From Betaproteobacteria bacterium UBA5216 (GTDB taxonomy: Bacteria > Pseudomonadota > Gammaproteobacteria > Burkholderiales > SG8-41), in contig DHVE01000032.1 in the NCBI GenBank assembly GCA_002412495.1, positions 455-20,058 of the forward strand: DNA of 19,604 nucleotides, read 5' to 3'. Positions 1-8,341 of this stretch are shown here, one piece after another. Both the position numbers and the translations under genes were made by a program. The notes beneath the pieces are model-generated. The model saw only the letters and a program-made list of their open reading frames with translations, searched no databases and was not told the origin of the DNA. Position 1 is the stretch's first letter; each line of letters starts with the position of its first letter.

Positions 1-524
1 CCCGCCATGCTTTTCAGCAGCTCGGCGGCAAGATGCGTGCTGCTGCCGGTGCCCGCGGAAGCGTAAGCGAGCGGCTTCGCGCGTGCTTTCGCCTGCCCCT
101 GTGCATACGCTACCAGTTCACTCACCGATTTTGCCGGCAGTCCCGGATACACCACTAGCACATTCGGATAGATCACCATCATCGATACCGGCGCGAGATC
201 CGTCAGCGGGTCATAGGGCAATTTCCGGTTCAGGCTGACGCTGATGGCGAGCGGCCCCACATTGCCCATCAGCAGGGTATGGCCGTCGGGCGCTGTCTTC
301 GCGACCAGATCGGTGCCGAGGTTGCCGCCGGCGCCCGAGCGGTTATCGACGACCACGGGCACGCCGAACGACTCGGACAGCTTTTGCCCGACCGCGCGCG
401 CCACGATGTCGGCCGCGCCGCCGGGCGGATACGGCACGATGTAGCGGATCGGTTTACTGGGGTACGGCTGCGCCGAGGCAGTCAGGCTTGCCACGAGCAT
501 CAGCAGAAACACCAGGATGCGCAT
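1..524 (-). CDS. Bug-1: TctC/Bug-family periplasmic solute-binding protein (partial, C-terminus missing)
   Basis: Binding protein of the tripartite tricarboxylate transporter type; family members capture small carboxylates in the periplasm. Only about 174 codons are visible because the gene runs off the left edge. Seen: a signal peptide (residues 1-18, ending ASA before mature QPYPSKPIR), the glycine loop PPGGAAD at about 33-39, then NRSGAGG and APDGHTLL, the usual order in this family. The ATG lies two bases after the TAG stop of PrpD-1, so the two are very probably co-transcribed and translationally coupled. The ligand is unknown. Family assignment is secure; function beyond binding is inferred from family only. 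Confidence 0.92.
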   Translation of the reverse strand, partial: MRILVFLLMLVASLTASAQPYPSKPIRYIVPYPPGGAADIVARAVGQKLSESFGVPVVVDNRSGAGGNLGTDLVAKTAPDGHTLLMGNVGPLAISVSLNRKLPYDPLTDLAPVSMMVIYPNVLVVYPGLPAKSVSELVAYAQGQAKARAKPLAYASAGTGSSTHLAAELLKSMA

Positions 525-526
525 GG

Positions 527-1882
527 CTATGCCGCCGGGGTATTGCCCGTACTGGCCAGGCGCGCCAGCGTGGACACATCATCCAGCTGGGTGATGTTCC
601 AGCAGGCTTCGATCAGTTGTTCGATGCGTGCCTTGGGCAGCATCGGCTCCACCAGACCACGAAATTTTTCCACCATATCGCCGTCGCTCATCGGGCGATC
701 CACGCTGCCCGTAACATGATCGATGTGGCATTGCACGCGCTGGCCGTCGCTCATTTCAATGATGACATGCGTTTCGTCTTCGCGGATTGCCGCGTCGGTC
801 TCGACGGTGACGCTATCGCGCAGCCGGATCACGACGGGGTTGGACAGGCAATCGTCGCCATACTCGCGCTCGGCAACGCGTCGCGCCACCACGGCCACGG
901 CCGCCGAGTAGAACACGCTGAGCTTGGCCTCGAGTGTGGTCTTCGGCGTCTTCTTGCCGCAGAGTTCAAGCACCAACGGGCAACAGCGCAGCACGATCTT
1001 GCGTACCGCCGCGGGGTCAATATTGTGACGGGTCGCCAGCGTGATGCAGCCTTCGATGATCGGATGGATCACCACGCCGCACGGGTACGGCTTGTAGGTG
1101 TTGGTGGCGATTTCGTAACGCGTGCCCAGGTCGGCGGTGACAATTTCCAGATTGGGATTTTCTCCGAGCACGCGCATATAGCCGCGCGGCGCTTCGAGGC
1201 TTTGCTCGGAACTGGTGAAATTTTTCTGCGCCAGCAACGCGGCGAGCAAACCGTTTTGCGCGGCGCGTCCGATGTGCAGATTTTTGCACATGCTGCCGAA
1301 CATTTCGCGCAAGCCCGCGGCCTGCGTCGCGGCAATGCCGAGTGCCCACACCATTTGTCGCTCGCTCAGGCCCAGCAGGCGGCCGCTGGCGGCGGTCGAG
1401 CCGAAAATGCCTGCCGTGCCGGTGATGTGCCAGCCGCGGTTGTAATGCCACGGGTAGACCGACAGGCCGATGCGGCAGCCGATGTCGTAACCGATAACCA
1501 TGGCGTGCAGGAAATCCTTGCCCGAGACTTTGCCGCGCTCGGCGAGTGCCAGCGCCGCGCAACCGACGACGCCGCCGGGATGCATCAACGTCGCCGGGTG
1601 GGTATCGCTGAAGGACAACACGTCGGCGGATACGCCATTGACGAAGGCGGCATTGCTGATGTCGAGCCGCTCGCTGCGACCGAGCACGGTGGCGAGCCGC
1701 GGCCCGGATAGATCATTCACCGCAGCCAGCGCGCTATCCACCGATTCCGTGCGGCTGCCGGCGATGGAACAGCCCAGCCAATTCAGCACCGCGCGCTTGG
1801 CTTCGTGAATCACGGCATCGGGCACATCGGACGGTTGCGAGTTGACGGCGAATCGAGCGAGTTGTTGTGTGGTGGCGGTCAT
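527..1882 (-). CDS. PrpD-1: MmgE/PrpD-family protein
   Basis: A 451-residue cytoplasmic enzyme of the MmgE/PrpD fold, which includes 2-methylcitrate dehydratase, cis-aconitate decarboxylase and iminodisuccinate epimerase. Full family length. Residues matching the known active-site pattern are present: D93 in SFSDTH, H101 in MHPGG, H152 in WHITGTAG, K200 in MCKNLH, and K264/H273 in KPYPCGVVIHP. The start is the ATG at 1880-1882, chosen because CAGGA stands six to seven bases upstream and the N-terminus then matches the other PrpD copies; an in-frame extension to 1984 is possible but lacks a site. It lies between PrpD-2 (41-bp gap) and Bug-1 (2-bp gap). It should be catalytically competent; the substrate is unknown and true PrpD activity is not implied. 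Confidence 0.9.
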   Translation of the reverse strand: MTATTQQLARFAVNSQPSDVPDAVIHEAKRAVLNWLGCSIAGSRTESVDSALAAVNDLSGPRLATVLGRSERLDISNAAFVNGVSADVLSFSDTHPATLMHPGGVVGCAALALAERGKVSGKDFLHAMVIGYDIGCRIGLSVYPWHYNRGWHITGTAGIFGSTAASGRLLGLSERQMVWALGIAATQAAGLREMFGSMCKNLHIGRAAQNGLLAALLAQKNFTSSEQSLEAPRGYMRVLGENPNLEIVTADLGTRYEIATNTYKPYPCGVVIHPIIEGCITLATRHNIDPAAVRKIVLRCCPLVLELCGKKTPKTTLEAKLSVFYSAAVAVVARRVAEREYGDDCLSNPVVIRLRDSVTVETDAAIREDETHVIIEMSDGQRVQCHIDHVTGSVDRPMSDGDMVEKFRGLVEPMLPKARIEQLIEACWNITQLDDVSTLARLASTGNTPAA

Positions 1883-1923
1883 ACGATTCCTGATGTTTGA
1901 GTGTAGGTGAAAGCGCTTATGGT

Positions 1924-3363
1924 TTACGCGGCAAGCAGCCGGGCGAGGTCGTGCGTGCCGTGCCGATCCAGTTCGAGCACGCAATCACGAATGCGTTCGG
2001 CGCGGCTGCGTGACATGACCAGTTCCGCGTTCTCCATGAACTTGGCCGCGATTTCATCGCCCGTCAGCGCGCGATCGCCCGCGCCCCGGTTGATTTTTTC
2101 GACGTGTGTAAACGTTTGTCCGTCTTTCAGGCGTATCACCACGCCGCCGGAAAAATAGCGCGGGAATTGTGATTCGGCATCGGCGTCGTAACTCACGCGA
2201 TCCGCGATGGCGAGGATGGCGGGATCCTGCAATGCATCGGGTTCGAGTTCAGCCAATCCACAGCGTCCGCGCACCAGTGCCGCCGCCAGCGTGAAATACA
2301 CGCTGAACTTGGCGATATATTCGGTGGCGGGATGACGCCGCACTTCCGGCCGCGTACACACGCGGGCAAAGGTTTCGGGATGCAGCAGCGCGCGCACCTC
2401 GGCGATGTCGCCCGGTTGAAGGTTGTGTTTGCGTTTGAGCACCAGCGCCGCATCGACGCAGGCGTGCAGAATGTGGCAAATCGGATAAGGCTTCACCGCG
2501 ATTTCTTCCGCGCGCCACGCGGCGCCGAGTTCGCTGGTGAGCGTATCGACGCGTGTTTCCGGAAAATAAGCCCCGGTATGACTGCGCAGCAAGCCGTCCG
2601 CACCCTCGTAGACTTTTTCCGGGCCGGTGAATCCGCTGCTGGCGAGGCTTGCCGCGGCGATGCCGCCGACGGCTGCCCAGCCGGCGTGGATGCGTTTGCT
2701 CCATGCGCCCTCGGTGCGGAATTCACCGATCGCCGATGCCGTGCTGCCCGCCAAGCCTTGCGCCCAGGTGATCTGATCGGTATTCAGATTGAGCAGCCGG
2801 GCGGCAGTCACGGCACACCCGAGGTGGCCGGCCACGCCGGTGGTATGAAACCCGGATTTGTGCATCATGCCGTTGGCAGCCATGCCCACGCGGGTGATGG
2901 TTTCAATGCCCAGCAGGTAGGCCGTGATGAGTTCCTCGCCGCCGCGGTTTAACTGTTCCGCGAGGCCGAATGCACACGGAAACGCGGCCGCGCTGGGATG
3001 CACCGGGCCTTCCGCATGCGTGTCGTCGTAATCGAGGCCGTGCGCGAGGATGCCGTTGACCAGCGCGGCGTCTTTTAATGGCAGGCGCGCGGCCATGCCG
3101 ATCACGGTGGAGTGACCGCTCTCGCCGGTGGCGTTTGCGCCACTGAGCGCGCGATGCGCGAAATCGAAATGCGTGGCGGCAAGCGTCGTGCCCAACGTGT
3201 CAAGCAGGTGGTGTTTGGCGAACGCCTGAACGCGCGCCGGCACGTCTTCGTAACGCAGGTTGGCGGCGAATGCGGCGATGCGGCGAGCCGGCGACGGATC
3301 ATTCGATGTGGCGGTTTGCGTGCCGGCGTGCGCGGGGGCCGAGACGAGCGATGATGGGTTCAC
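1924..3363 (-). CDS. PrpD-2: MmgE/PrpD-family protein
   Basis: A second MmgE/PrpD-family enzyme of about 479 residues, first gene of the leftward operon. Active-site pattern intact: D114 in DYDDTH, H122 in VHPSAA, H173 in FHTTGVAG, K223 in WSKRIH, and KPYP followed by H in the C-terminal half. The DYDDTH signature is shared with PrpD-3 and differs from the F-S/N-DTH of PrpD-1 and PrpD-4, so two subtypes are mixed in this locus. Start is uncertain. GTG at 3361-3363 has GAGGA about nine bases upstream; an in-frame GTG at 3376-3378 would add five residues without a visible ribosome-binding site. The 150-bp gap to the divergent CMD gene should hold both promoters. Substrate unknown. Confidence 0.88.
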   Translation of the reverse strand: MNPSSLVSAPAHAGTQTATSNDPSPARRIAAFAANLRYEDVPARVQAFAKHHLLDTLGTTLAATHFDFAHRALSGANATGESGHSTVIGMAARLPLKDAALVNGILAHGLDYDDTHAEGPVHPSAAAFPCAFGLAEQLNRGGEELITAYLLGIETITRVGMAANGMMHKSGFHTTGVAGHLGCAVTAARLLNLNTDQITWAQGLAGSTASAIGEFRTEGAWSKRIHAGWAAVGGIAAASLASSGFTGPEKVYEGADGLLRSHTGAYFPETRVDTLTSELGAAWRAEEIAVKPYPICHILHACVDAALVLKRKHNLQPGDIAEVRALLHPETFARVCTRPEVRRHPATEYIAKFSVYFTLAAALVRGRCGLAELEPDALQDPAILAIADRVSYDADAESQFPRYFSGGVVIRLKDGQTFTHVEKINRGAGDRALTGDEIAAKFMENAELVMSRSRAERIRDCVLELDRHGTHDLARLLAA

Positions 3364-3425
3364 GCGTGAATTCCTCACTGTGGTGGCGCGCGGCTGCCTA
3401 CTTGCGCTTCCAGATACCGGAATGG

Positions 3426-3454
3426 TTGTTTTCCCGGACGAAGCAAACTAACAT
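3426..3454 (+). promoter_or_regulatory. Weak sigma70-like promoter candidate for the CMD-Bug-PrpD operon
   Basis: TTGTTT at 3426-3431 and TAACAT at 3449-3454 are separated by exactly 17 bases, in the divergent gap about 60 bases upstream of the CMD-like gene. Matches to consensus are only 3/6 and 4/6, so this is a candidate only. Confidence 0.25.
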
Positions 3455-3513
3455 TTGCCGGGAGCGGAATCAACCCGAGCCGTCTTTTCCCATTCACCCT
3501 CCGGAGAGTCGCA

Positions 3514-3954
3514 ATGTCCAAGCAGTCGCAACAGACCAAGCCGAAAATCGATATCGAACGCAACAAGCTGGGCAAGAAAATTCGCCGCGAAGTGGTGGGT
3601 GCCGAATACGATGACCAGTTGCAGAATGCAGAGAGCGACTTCTCGCAGCCGATTCGTGATTACACCACCGAAAATCTGTGGGGCCGGGTGTGGGCCGACA
3701 ACACGCTGTCGCGCAAGACGCGCAGCCTGCTCAACGTGGGACTGACCACCGCCTTTCGCTGCTCGCACGAGACCAAGGTGCATATCCGCGGCGCGCGGAA
3801 TAACGGCGCCACTCGCGAGGAAATACGCGCCGTGCTGATGCAGGTCATGATGTACGCGGGCATACTGGCGGTGCGCGAGGCGGTGCGCGGGGCGAATCAG
3901 GTGTTTGCCGAGGAAGACGCCAAGAAGAAAAAACTGAAAGCGAAAAAACGCTAA
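3514..3954 (+). CDS. Carboxymuconolactone decarboxylase (CMD) family protein
   Basis: A 146-residue all-alpha protein of the CMD/AhpD-like family. The central stretch is family-typical: a W-G-x-V-W segment near 56-60, RKTRSLLN near 67-74, then HIRGARNNG followed by TREEI and the QVMMYAG helix. It resembles gamma-carboxymuconolactone decarboxylase more than AhpD: no CxxC pair is visible, only a single Cys in FRCSHE. The C-terminus is a lysine-rich tail (EEDAKKKKLKAKKR). ATG is supported by GGAG eight to ten bases upstream. It leads a rightward operon, 19 bp ahead of Bug-2. Such small CMD proteins often accompany degradative genes; whether it is a decarboxylase, an isomerase or a peroxidase-like protein cannot be decided here. 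Confidence 0.85.
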   Translation: MSKQSQQTKPKIDIERNKLGKKIRREVVGAEYDDQLQNAESDFSQPIRDYTTENLWGRVWADNTLSRKTRSLLNVGLTTAFRCSHETKVHIRGARNNGATREEIRAVLMQVMMYAGILAVREAVRGANQVFAEEDAKKKKLKAKKR

Positions 3955-3973
3955 CACAATCGGCGCACCCTCA

Positions 3974-4960
3974 GTGCGAGTTGTGATATCAACCGGGCTG
4001 TGTGTGGCATTGGCCGGTGTTGTGCTGGACGCCACCGCTCAGCCCGCTTCGGCAAGTTCAGGACAGGCCTATCCCGCTAAGCCCGTGCGTTTTGTGGTGC
4101 CCTTTGCGCCGGGCGGGGGCACCGATATTGTCGCGCGCGTCATCGGCCAAAAGCTGAGTGATGCCTGGGGGCAGGCAGTGGTGATCGACAACCGGCCGGG
4201 CGCGGGCAGCACGGTGGGCACGGCGCTGGCGGCGAAATCGCCGGCGGACGGTTACACGTTGTTGATGAGCAGCATCTCGCTCGCTTTCGACACCACGATT
4301 TACAAGGACTTGCCGTACGATCCCGTGCGTGATCTGGCGCCGGTCGCCCGCGTGGCCTCGCAGCCGAATCTGCTGGTGGTGCATCCGGCGTTGCCGGTCA
4401 AATCGGTCAGCGAACTGCTGGCTCAGGCGCGCGCCAAGCCCGGTGCCATTAACTATGCGTCGGGCGGCAGCGGCAGCGGCCCGCATCTGGCGACAGAACT
4501 GCTGAAAATGCTCGCGGGCATTCATCTTACGCATGTGCCGTACAAAGGCACCGGCCCCGCGTTAAACGATCTGCTGGGCGGACAGGTGCAACTGATGATT
4601 GCCGTGATGGCGCCGGTCTTGCCGCATGTGGTGTCAGGCAAATTGCGTGGCGTGGCGGTCACGGGCGCGGCGCGCTCGCCCACTGCGCCGGATATTCCCA
4701 CCATCGCAGAATCCGGCGTCGCGGAATACGAATTCAATACCTGGTACGGCATTCAGGTGCCGGCAGGCACGCCGCGCGGCGTGGTCGCGCGTATCAATGA
4801 AGGCGTGTTGCGTGCCTTGCAGGCCGCGGACGTGCGCACGCGTTTCGCGGCGGGCGGACTGGAGCCGTTGCCGAGCACGCCGGAACAATTCGGCGCCATG
4901 GTGCGTAGTGAAATAACGAAATGGACCAAGGTCGCCGCGCGGATCGGCGGCGCGAAGTAA
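3974..4960 (+). CDS. Bug-2: TctC/Bug-family periplasmic solute-binding protein
   Basis: A complete 328-residue Bug protein. Signal peptide is plausible at residues 1-22 (ending ATA before QP), with a slightly long linker before the mature AYPAKPVRF strand. Then PGGGTDIVAR at 46-55, NRPGAGSTVG at 73-82, ADGYTLL, the LPYDP motif, HLATELLK and VPYKGTGPAL, all in family order. Start codon is GTG without a clear ribosome-binding site; a second in-frame GTG three codons later is an alternative. It sits 19 bp after the CMD gene, and its TAA stop shares one base with the ATG of Bug-3. It resembles Bug-3 along its whole length, suggesting an old tandem duplication. Ligand unknown. Confidence 0.92.
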   Translation: MRVVISTGLCVALAGVVLDATAQPASASSGQAYPAKPVRFVVPFAPGGGTDIVARVIGQKLSDAWGQAVVIDNRPGAGSTVGTALAAKSPADGYTLLMSSISLAFDTTIYKDLPYDPVRDLAPVARVASQPNLLVVHPALPVKSVSELLAQARAKPGAINYASGGSGSGPHLATELLKMLAGIHLTHVPYKGTGPALNDLLGGQVQLMIAVMAPVLPHVVSGKLRGVAVTGAARSPTAPDIPTIAESGVAEYEFNTWYGIQVPAGTPRGVVARINEGVLRALQAADVRTRFAAGGLEPLPSTPEQFGAMVRSEITKWTKVAARIGGAK

Positions 4961-5928
4961 TGCGGCCATGGTTTGCAATCCCGTGTTTGCTTGCGGCCGG
5001 CATCGGGGGCGCGGCAGCGCAGCAGTTGGCTTATCCCGTCAAGCCGGTTCGGTTGATCGTGCCGCTCGCGCCGGGTGGCGGCAATGACATCCTGTCGCGT
5101 GGGCTCAGCAAACACCTGAGCGAGAGCCTGGGGCAAAGCGTGGTGATTGAAAATCGGCCGGGTGCGAGCGGCATCATCGGCACCGAAACGGCCGCGCGAT
5201 CCGCGCCGGATGGCTACACGCTTTTGATGGCGGGTTCCGGACAGATGTCGATCAATCCGAGTATGTATCGCAAGCTGCCGTACGATCCGCTCAGGGATTT
5301 TGCGCCGATTACGCAGGTGGCTTCATTTCCGTCATTGCTCACGGTGCACCCGTCACTGCCGGTGAAAAACGTGAAGGATTTAATGGCGCTCGCCAAGGCG
5401 CGGCCCGGTCAGCTCAACTATGCCTCGTCGGGTAACGGCAGCGGGTCGCATCTGGCGATGGAGTTGTTCAAGGTGATGGCCGGCGTGAGCATCGTGCATA
5501 TTCCGTTCAAGGGCGCGGGGCCGGCGTTGTCCGAACTCATCGCAGGGCACGTGTCGTTGCTTTTCAACAATCCGTTGTCGTCGATGCCGTATGCGCAATC
5601 GGGTCGCATCCGCGCGGTGGCGGTTACCGGCGCCAAACGTTTGAAGGCCATGCCGGAGATACCGACGGTCGGCGAGTCGGGTTTGCCGGGCTTTGACGCG
5701 AGTGTCTGGCTGGGATTGTTTGCGCCCGCGGGTACGCCCGCGGACATCACAACGCGCCTACAATCGGATGTGGTAAAAATTCTGGGGCGCAACGACGTGC
5801 AGGATAATTTTGCGCGGCAGGGTATAGATGCCGTGGGCAACACACCGGAACAATTTATCGCGCGCATCCGTGCCGACGCGGCCAAGTGGGGCAGCATCAT
5901 CAAGGCCTCCGGCGCGCGCGTCGATTGA
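4960..5928 (+). CDS. Bug-3: TctC/Bug-family periplasmic solute-binding protein
   Basis: A complete 322-residue Bug protein. The start is the ATG inside TAATG, overlapping the Bug-2 stop by one base; the product then begins MRPWFAIP with a signal peptide ending AAA before QQLAYPVKP. An earlier in-frame ATG at 4921 would add a charged stretch that spoils the signal peptide, so it is rejected. Motifs: PGGGND at 38-43, NRPGASGIIG, APDGYTLLM, LPYDP, HLAMELFK, IPFKGAGPAL. It is the downstream member of a tandem pair with Bug-2 and is followed after 37 bp by PrpD-3, so two binding proteins precede one enzyme. Ligand unknown. Confidence 0.92.
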   Translation: MRPWFAIPCLLAAGIGGAAAQQLAYPVKPVRLIVPLAPGGGNDILSRGLSKHLSESLGQSVVIENRPGASGIIGTETAARSAPDGYTLLMAGSGQMSINPSMYRKLPYDPLRDFAPITQVASFPSLLTVHPSLPVKNVKDLMALAKARPGQLNYASSGNGSGSHLAMELFKVMAGVSIVHIPFKGAGPALSELIAGHVSLLFNNPLSSMPYAQSGRIRAVAVTGAKRLKAMPEIPTVGESGLPGFDASVWLGLFAPAGTPADITTRLQSDVVKILGRNDVQDNFARQGIDAVGNTPEQFIARIRADAAKWGSIIKASGARVD

Positions 5929-5965
5929 TACATTAAATTATCTTTAAAAAACAATAGGATACAGC

Positions 5966-7360
5966 ATGACTTCCTCGCAAGCCGATAGCCTGACTGATCA
6001 CGTTGCGGCGTTTATCCGCAAAACCCGCTACGACGATATTCCCGCGTCCGTGGTCGCGTGCAGCAAGAAGGCGATACTCGACACGTTGGGCGTCGCGCTC
6101 GCCGGCGCGAAGTCCGAGGGCAGTGAAATCATTCAGCGGCATGTAGTTGAGCTGGGTTGCGGCAGTGGCGGTGGCGCGGCCATTTTCGGTACGACCGCCC
6201 GCGCGCCGGCGCGCTTCGCCGCGCTCGCCAACGGCTGCGCCATGCACGCCGACGATTACGACGATACTTTTCATCCCAGCCGCGTGCATCCGTCGGCGCC
6301 GGTGGTGGCCGCCTTGTTCGCGGACGCCGAACGCGATGACCGATCCGGGCGCGACGTGCTGACCGCATTCAACGTCGGCGTCGAGGTGACGTGCAAAGTC
6401 AGTCAGGCCATCGACAACGAACATTATCAGCGCGGCTACCACGCAACCGGCACCTGCGGCGTGTTCGGCGCGGCGGCTGCTGTGTGTAACTTGCGCGCCG
6501 TGCCGCTGGAGGCCACGCGCTTTGCATTGGGTATCGCGGGCAGTTCGTCGTCTGGGCTGCGTGAGAACTTCGGCACCATGGTAAAGCCGCTGCACACCGG
6601 GCGCGCGGCGGAAAACGGCTGGGTGGCGGCTTCACTGGCCGCGTCTGGCTTTACAGCCGCACCGACCATACTGGAAGGCGAACGCGGATTCTTTCTGGCT
6701 GGCGGCGGACGATACGATGAAAAAATCATCCGCAACCGCATGGGCGCGCCTTGGACCTTTGATTCGCCCGGCGTGGGCATCAAGCCTTTTCCGTCGGGCG
6801 CGCTGACGCATCCGGCGATGTCGAAAATGCGCGATCTGGTGATCGAGCACAACATCACGCCGGATCAAGTCGCGCGCGTCGGCATCAAAACCAATCGTCT
6901 ATTGCCGGAGAATCTGACCTACCACCGTCCGGTGACGGGCTTGCAGGGAAAATTCAGCATGGAGTTTTGCCTCGCGTCGATACTGGTGCTGCGCCGCGCC
7001 GGACTGGCGGAATTTACCGATGAGGTGGCGGCGCGCGCGGACATACAGGACGCCATTGCAAAATTTGACTACACCACCTACAGCGATGACGAAGTCAAGG
7101 CGGGCGGCTACACGCGGCTTACCAGTTTTATCGACATTCATCTGAAATCCGGCAAGACAATATCGGCGCGTGTCGATGAAGCCAAGGGCAGCGCGGCGAT
7201 CCCGATGAACGAAGACGACGTCGCGGAAAAATTCCGCGAGTGCGCCGCGTTTGCCGGGTGGCCGGCTACGCGCAGCGAGAAAATCGTCGAGGCGGTGTAT
7301 GGAATCGAGAAGCTTGCGAAGATCAGCGCGTTGACCGATTTGCTGGTGCGCGTATCGTGA
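5966..7360 (+). CDS. PrpD-3: MmgE/PrpD-family protein
   Basis: A 464-residue MmgE/PrpD enzyme with all expected active-site residues: D100 in DYDDTF, H108 in VHPSAP, H159 in YHATGTCG, K207 in MVKPLH, and KPFPSGALTHP in the C-terminal half. It belongs with PrpD-2 by the DYDD signature. The ATG has AGGA seven to eight bases upstream (ATAGGATACAGC), so the start is well supported. Its TGA stop overlaps the GTG start of Bug-4 (GTGA), so the binding protein downstream is translationally coupled to it. The family includes dehydratases, decarboxylases and epimerases of hydroxy- or unsaturated carboxylates; the exact reaction cannot be assigned. Confidence 0.9.
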   Translation: MTSSQADSLTDHVAAFIRKTRYDDIPASVVACSKKAILDTLGVALAGAKSEGSEIIQRHVVELGCGSGGGAAIFGTTARAPARFAALANGCAMHADDYDDTFHPSRVHPSAPVVAALFADAERDDRSGRDVLTAFNVGVEVTCKVSQAIDNEHYQRGYHATGTCGVFGAAAAVCNLRAVPLEATRFALGIAGSSSSGLRENFGTMVKPLHTGRAAENGWVAASLAASGFTAAPTILEGERGFFLAGGGRYDEKIIRNRMGAPWTFDSPGVGIKPFPSGALTHPAMSKMRDLVIEHNITPDQVARVGIKTNRLLPENLTYHRPVTGLQGKFSMEFCLASILVLRRAGLAEFTDEVAARADIQDAIAKFDYTTYSDDEVKAGGYTRLTSFIDIHLKSGKTISARVDEAKGSAAIPMNEDDVAEKFRECAAFAGWPATRSEKIVEAVYGIEKLAKISALTDLLVRVS

Positions 7361-8328
7361 AGCGTTTTGTAAGCCGTGTGCTGTTTTTGACGGGTATCAC
7401 AGCCTGCGCCGCGAATGCGCAGCAGGCCGTGTATCCGCAACGCCCGATACGCCTGATCGTCCCGGTCGCCGTTGGCGGCGCGACCGACATCGTGGCGCGC
7501 ATCGTCGCCAGCCGCTTGTCGCAGGCGCTCACGCAGCAACTGGTGATCGATAACCGGTCGGGCGCGGGTGGCATCATCGGTACCGAACTCGTCGCGCGCG
7601 CCACGCCGGATGGCTACACCCTGCTGTTTGCGTATGCATCGCATACCATCATGCCGTTTTTGAGCCGCAAGGTGCCGTACGATCCGGACAAGGATTTTTC
7701 GGCGATGGGGCAGGTGGGCGCCACGCCGCTGGTGCTGACGGTGCATCCGTCGCTGCCTGTGGGCAACGTGAAGGAATTGATCGCGCTGGCGCGCGCGAAG
7801 CCCGGACAGATACGCGCTGCCGCACCGGGCATGGGCGGCGTGGGACACATCGCCGCCGAAATATTCAAGCTCGAAAGCAACACGGATATCACCACCATCA
7901 TCTACAAGGGCGGCGGTCCCGCGCAGCTCGCGCTCGCGCAGGGCGAGGTGCAATTCGTGTTTGCCACGCCGCCCGCGGCCATGGCGCAAATCAAAACGGG
8001 CCGGGTCAAAATTCTCGCGACGTCCAATCCGGTGCGCTTGTCGTACCTGCCGGACGTGCCGACGTTTGTCGAAGCGGGGCTGCCGGGTATTGACGTGATG
8101 CCGTGGCAGGGGTTTCTTGCGCCGGCCAACACACCCCGGCCCATCGTGATGCACTTTAACGCGGCGCTGAATGGTGTTCTGAAAGAAGCCGAGACCAGCA
8201 GCAAACTGGCTATCGCGGGTTCGGACGTGGTGCCGACCACGCCGGAAGCGCTCGGCGAAAAAATCCGCAAGGAACTCGCTTATTTTTCGCGCGTGATCAA
8301 GGCGGCGAAGATCAAGCCCGCGGAGTAA
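7357..8328 (+). CDS. Bug-4: TctC/Bug-family periplasmic solute-binding protein
   Basis: A complete 323-residue Bug protein. GTG at 7357 is chosen because the product then starts MKRFVSRVLF with a clean signal peptide ending ANA before QQAVYPQRP; the start overlaps the PrpD-3 stop by four bases. In-frame starts further upstream would lie wholly inside PrpD-3. The ligand loop is VGGATD at 39-44, a variant of the usual PGG, followed by NRSGAGGIIG, TPDGYTLL and VPYDP. It is the last gene of the rightward operon and converges on Bug-5 with only 13 bp between stop codons and no obvious terminator. Ligand unknown. Confidence 0.92.
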   Translation: MKRFVSRVLFLTGITACAANAQQAVYPQRPIRLIVPVAVGGATDIVARIVASRLSQALTQQLVIDNRSGAGGIIGTELVARATPDGYTLLFAYASHTIMPFLSRKVPYDPDKDFSAMGQVGATPLVLTVHPSLPVGNVKELIALARAKPGQIRAAAPGMGGVGHIAAEIFKLESNTDITTIIYKGGGPAQLALAQGEVQFVFATPPAAMAQIKTGRVKILATSNPVRLSYLPDVPTFVEAGLPGIDVMPWQGFLAPANTPRPIVMHFNAALNGVLKEAETSSKLAIAGSDVVPTTPEALGEKIRKELAYFSRVIKAAKIKPAE

Positions 8329-8341
8329 TCCGGCCCACGTT

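Noticed and set aside
488..1711. 407-codon plus-strand ORF
   Set aside because: It is antisense to PrpD-1, has a low-complexity Ala/Arg/His composition typical of GC-rich shadow frames, and matches no family.
527..7360. Methylcitrate cycle operon (prpD with prpB/prpC)
   Set aside because: No prpB, prpC or acnD is present and the PrpD homologues are several divergent copies, so a prpD gene name is not justified.
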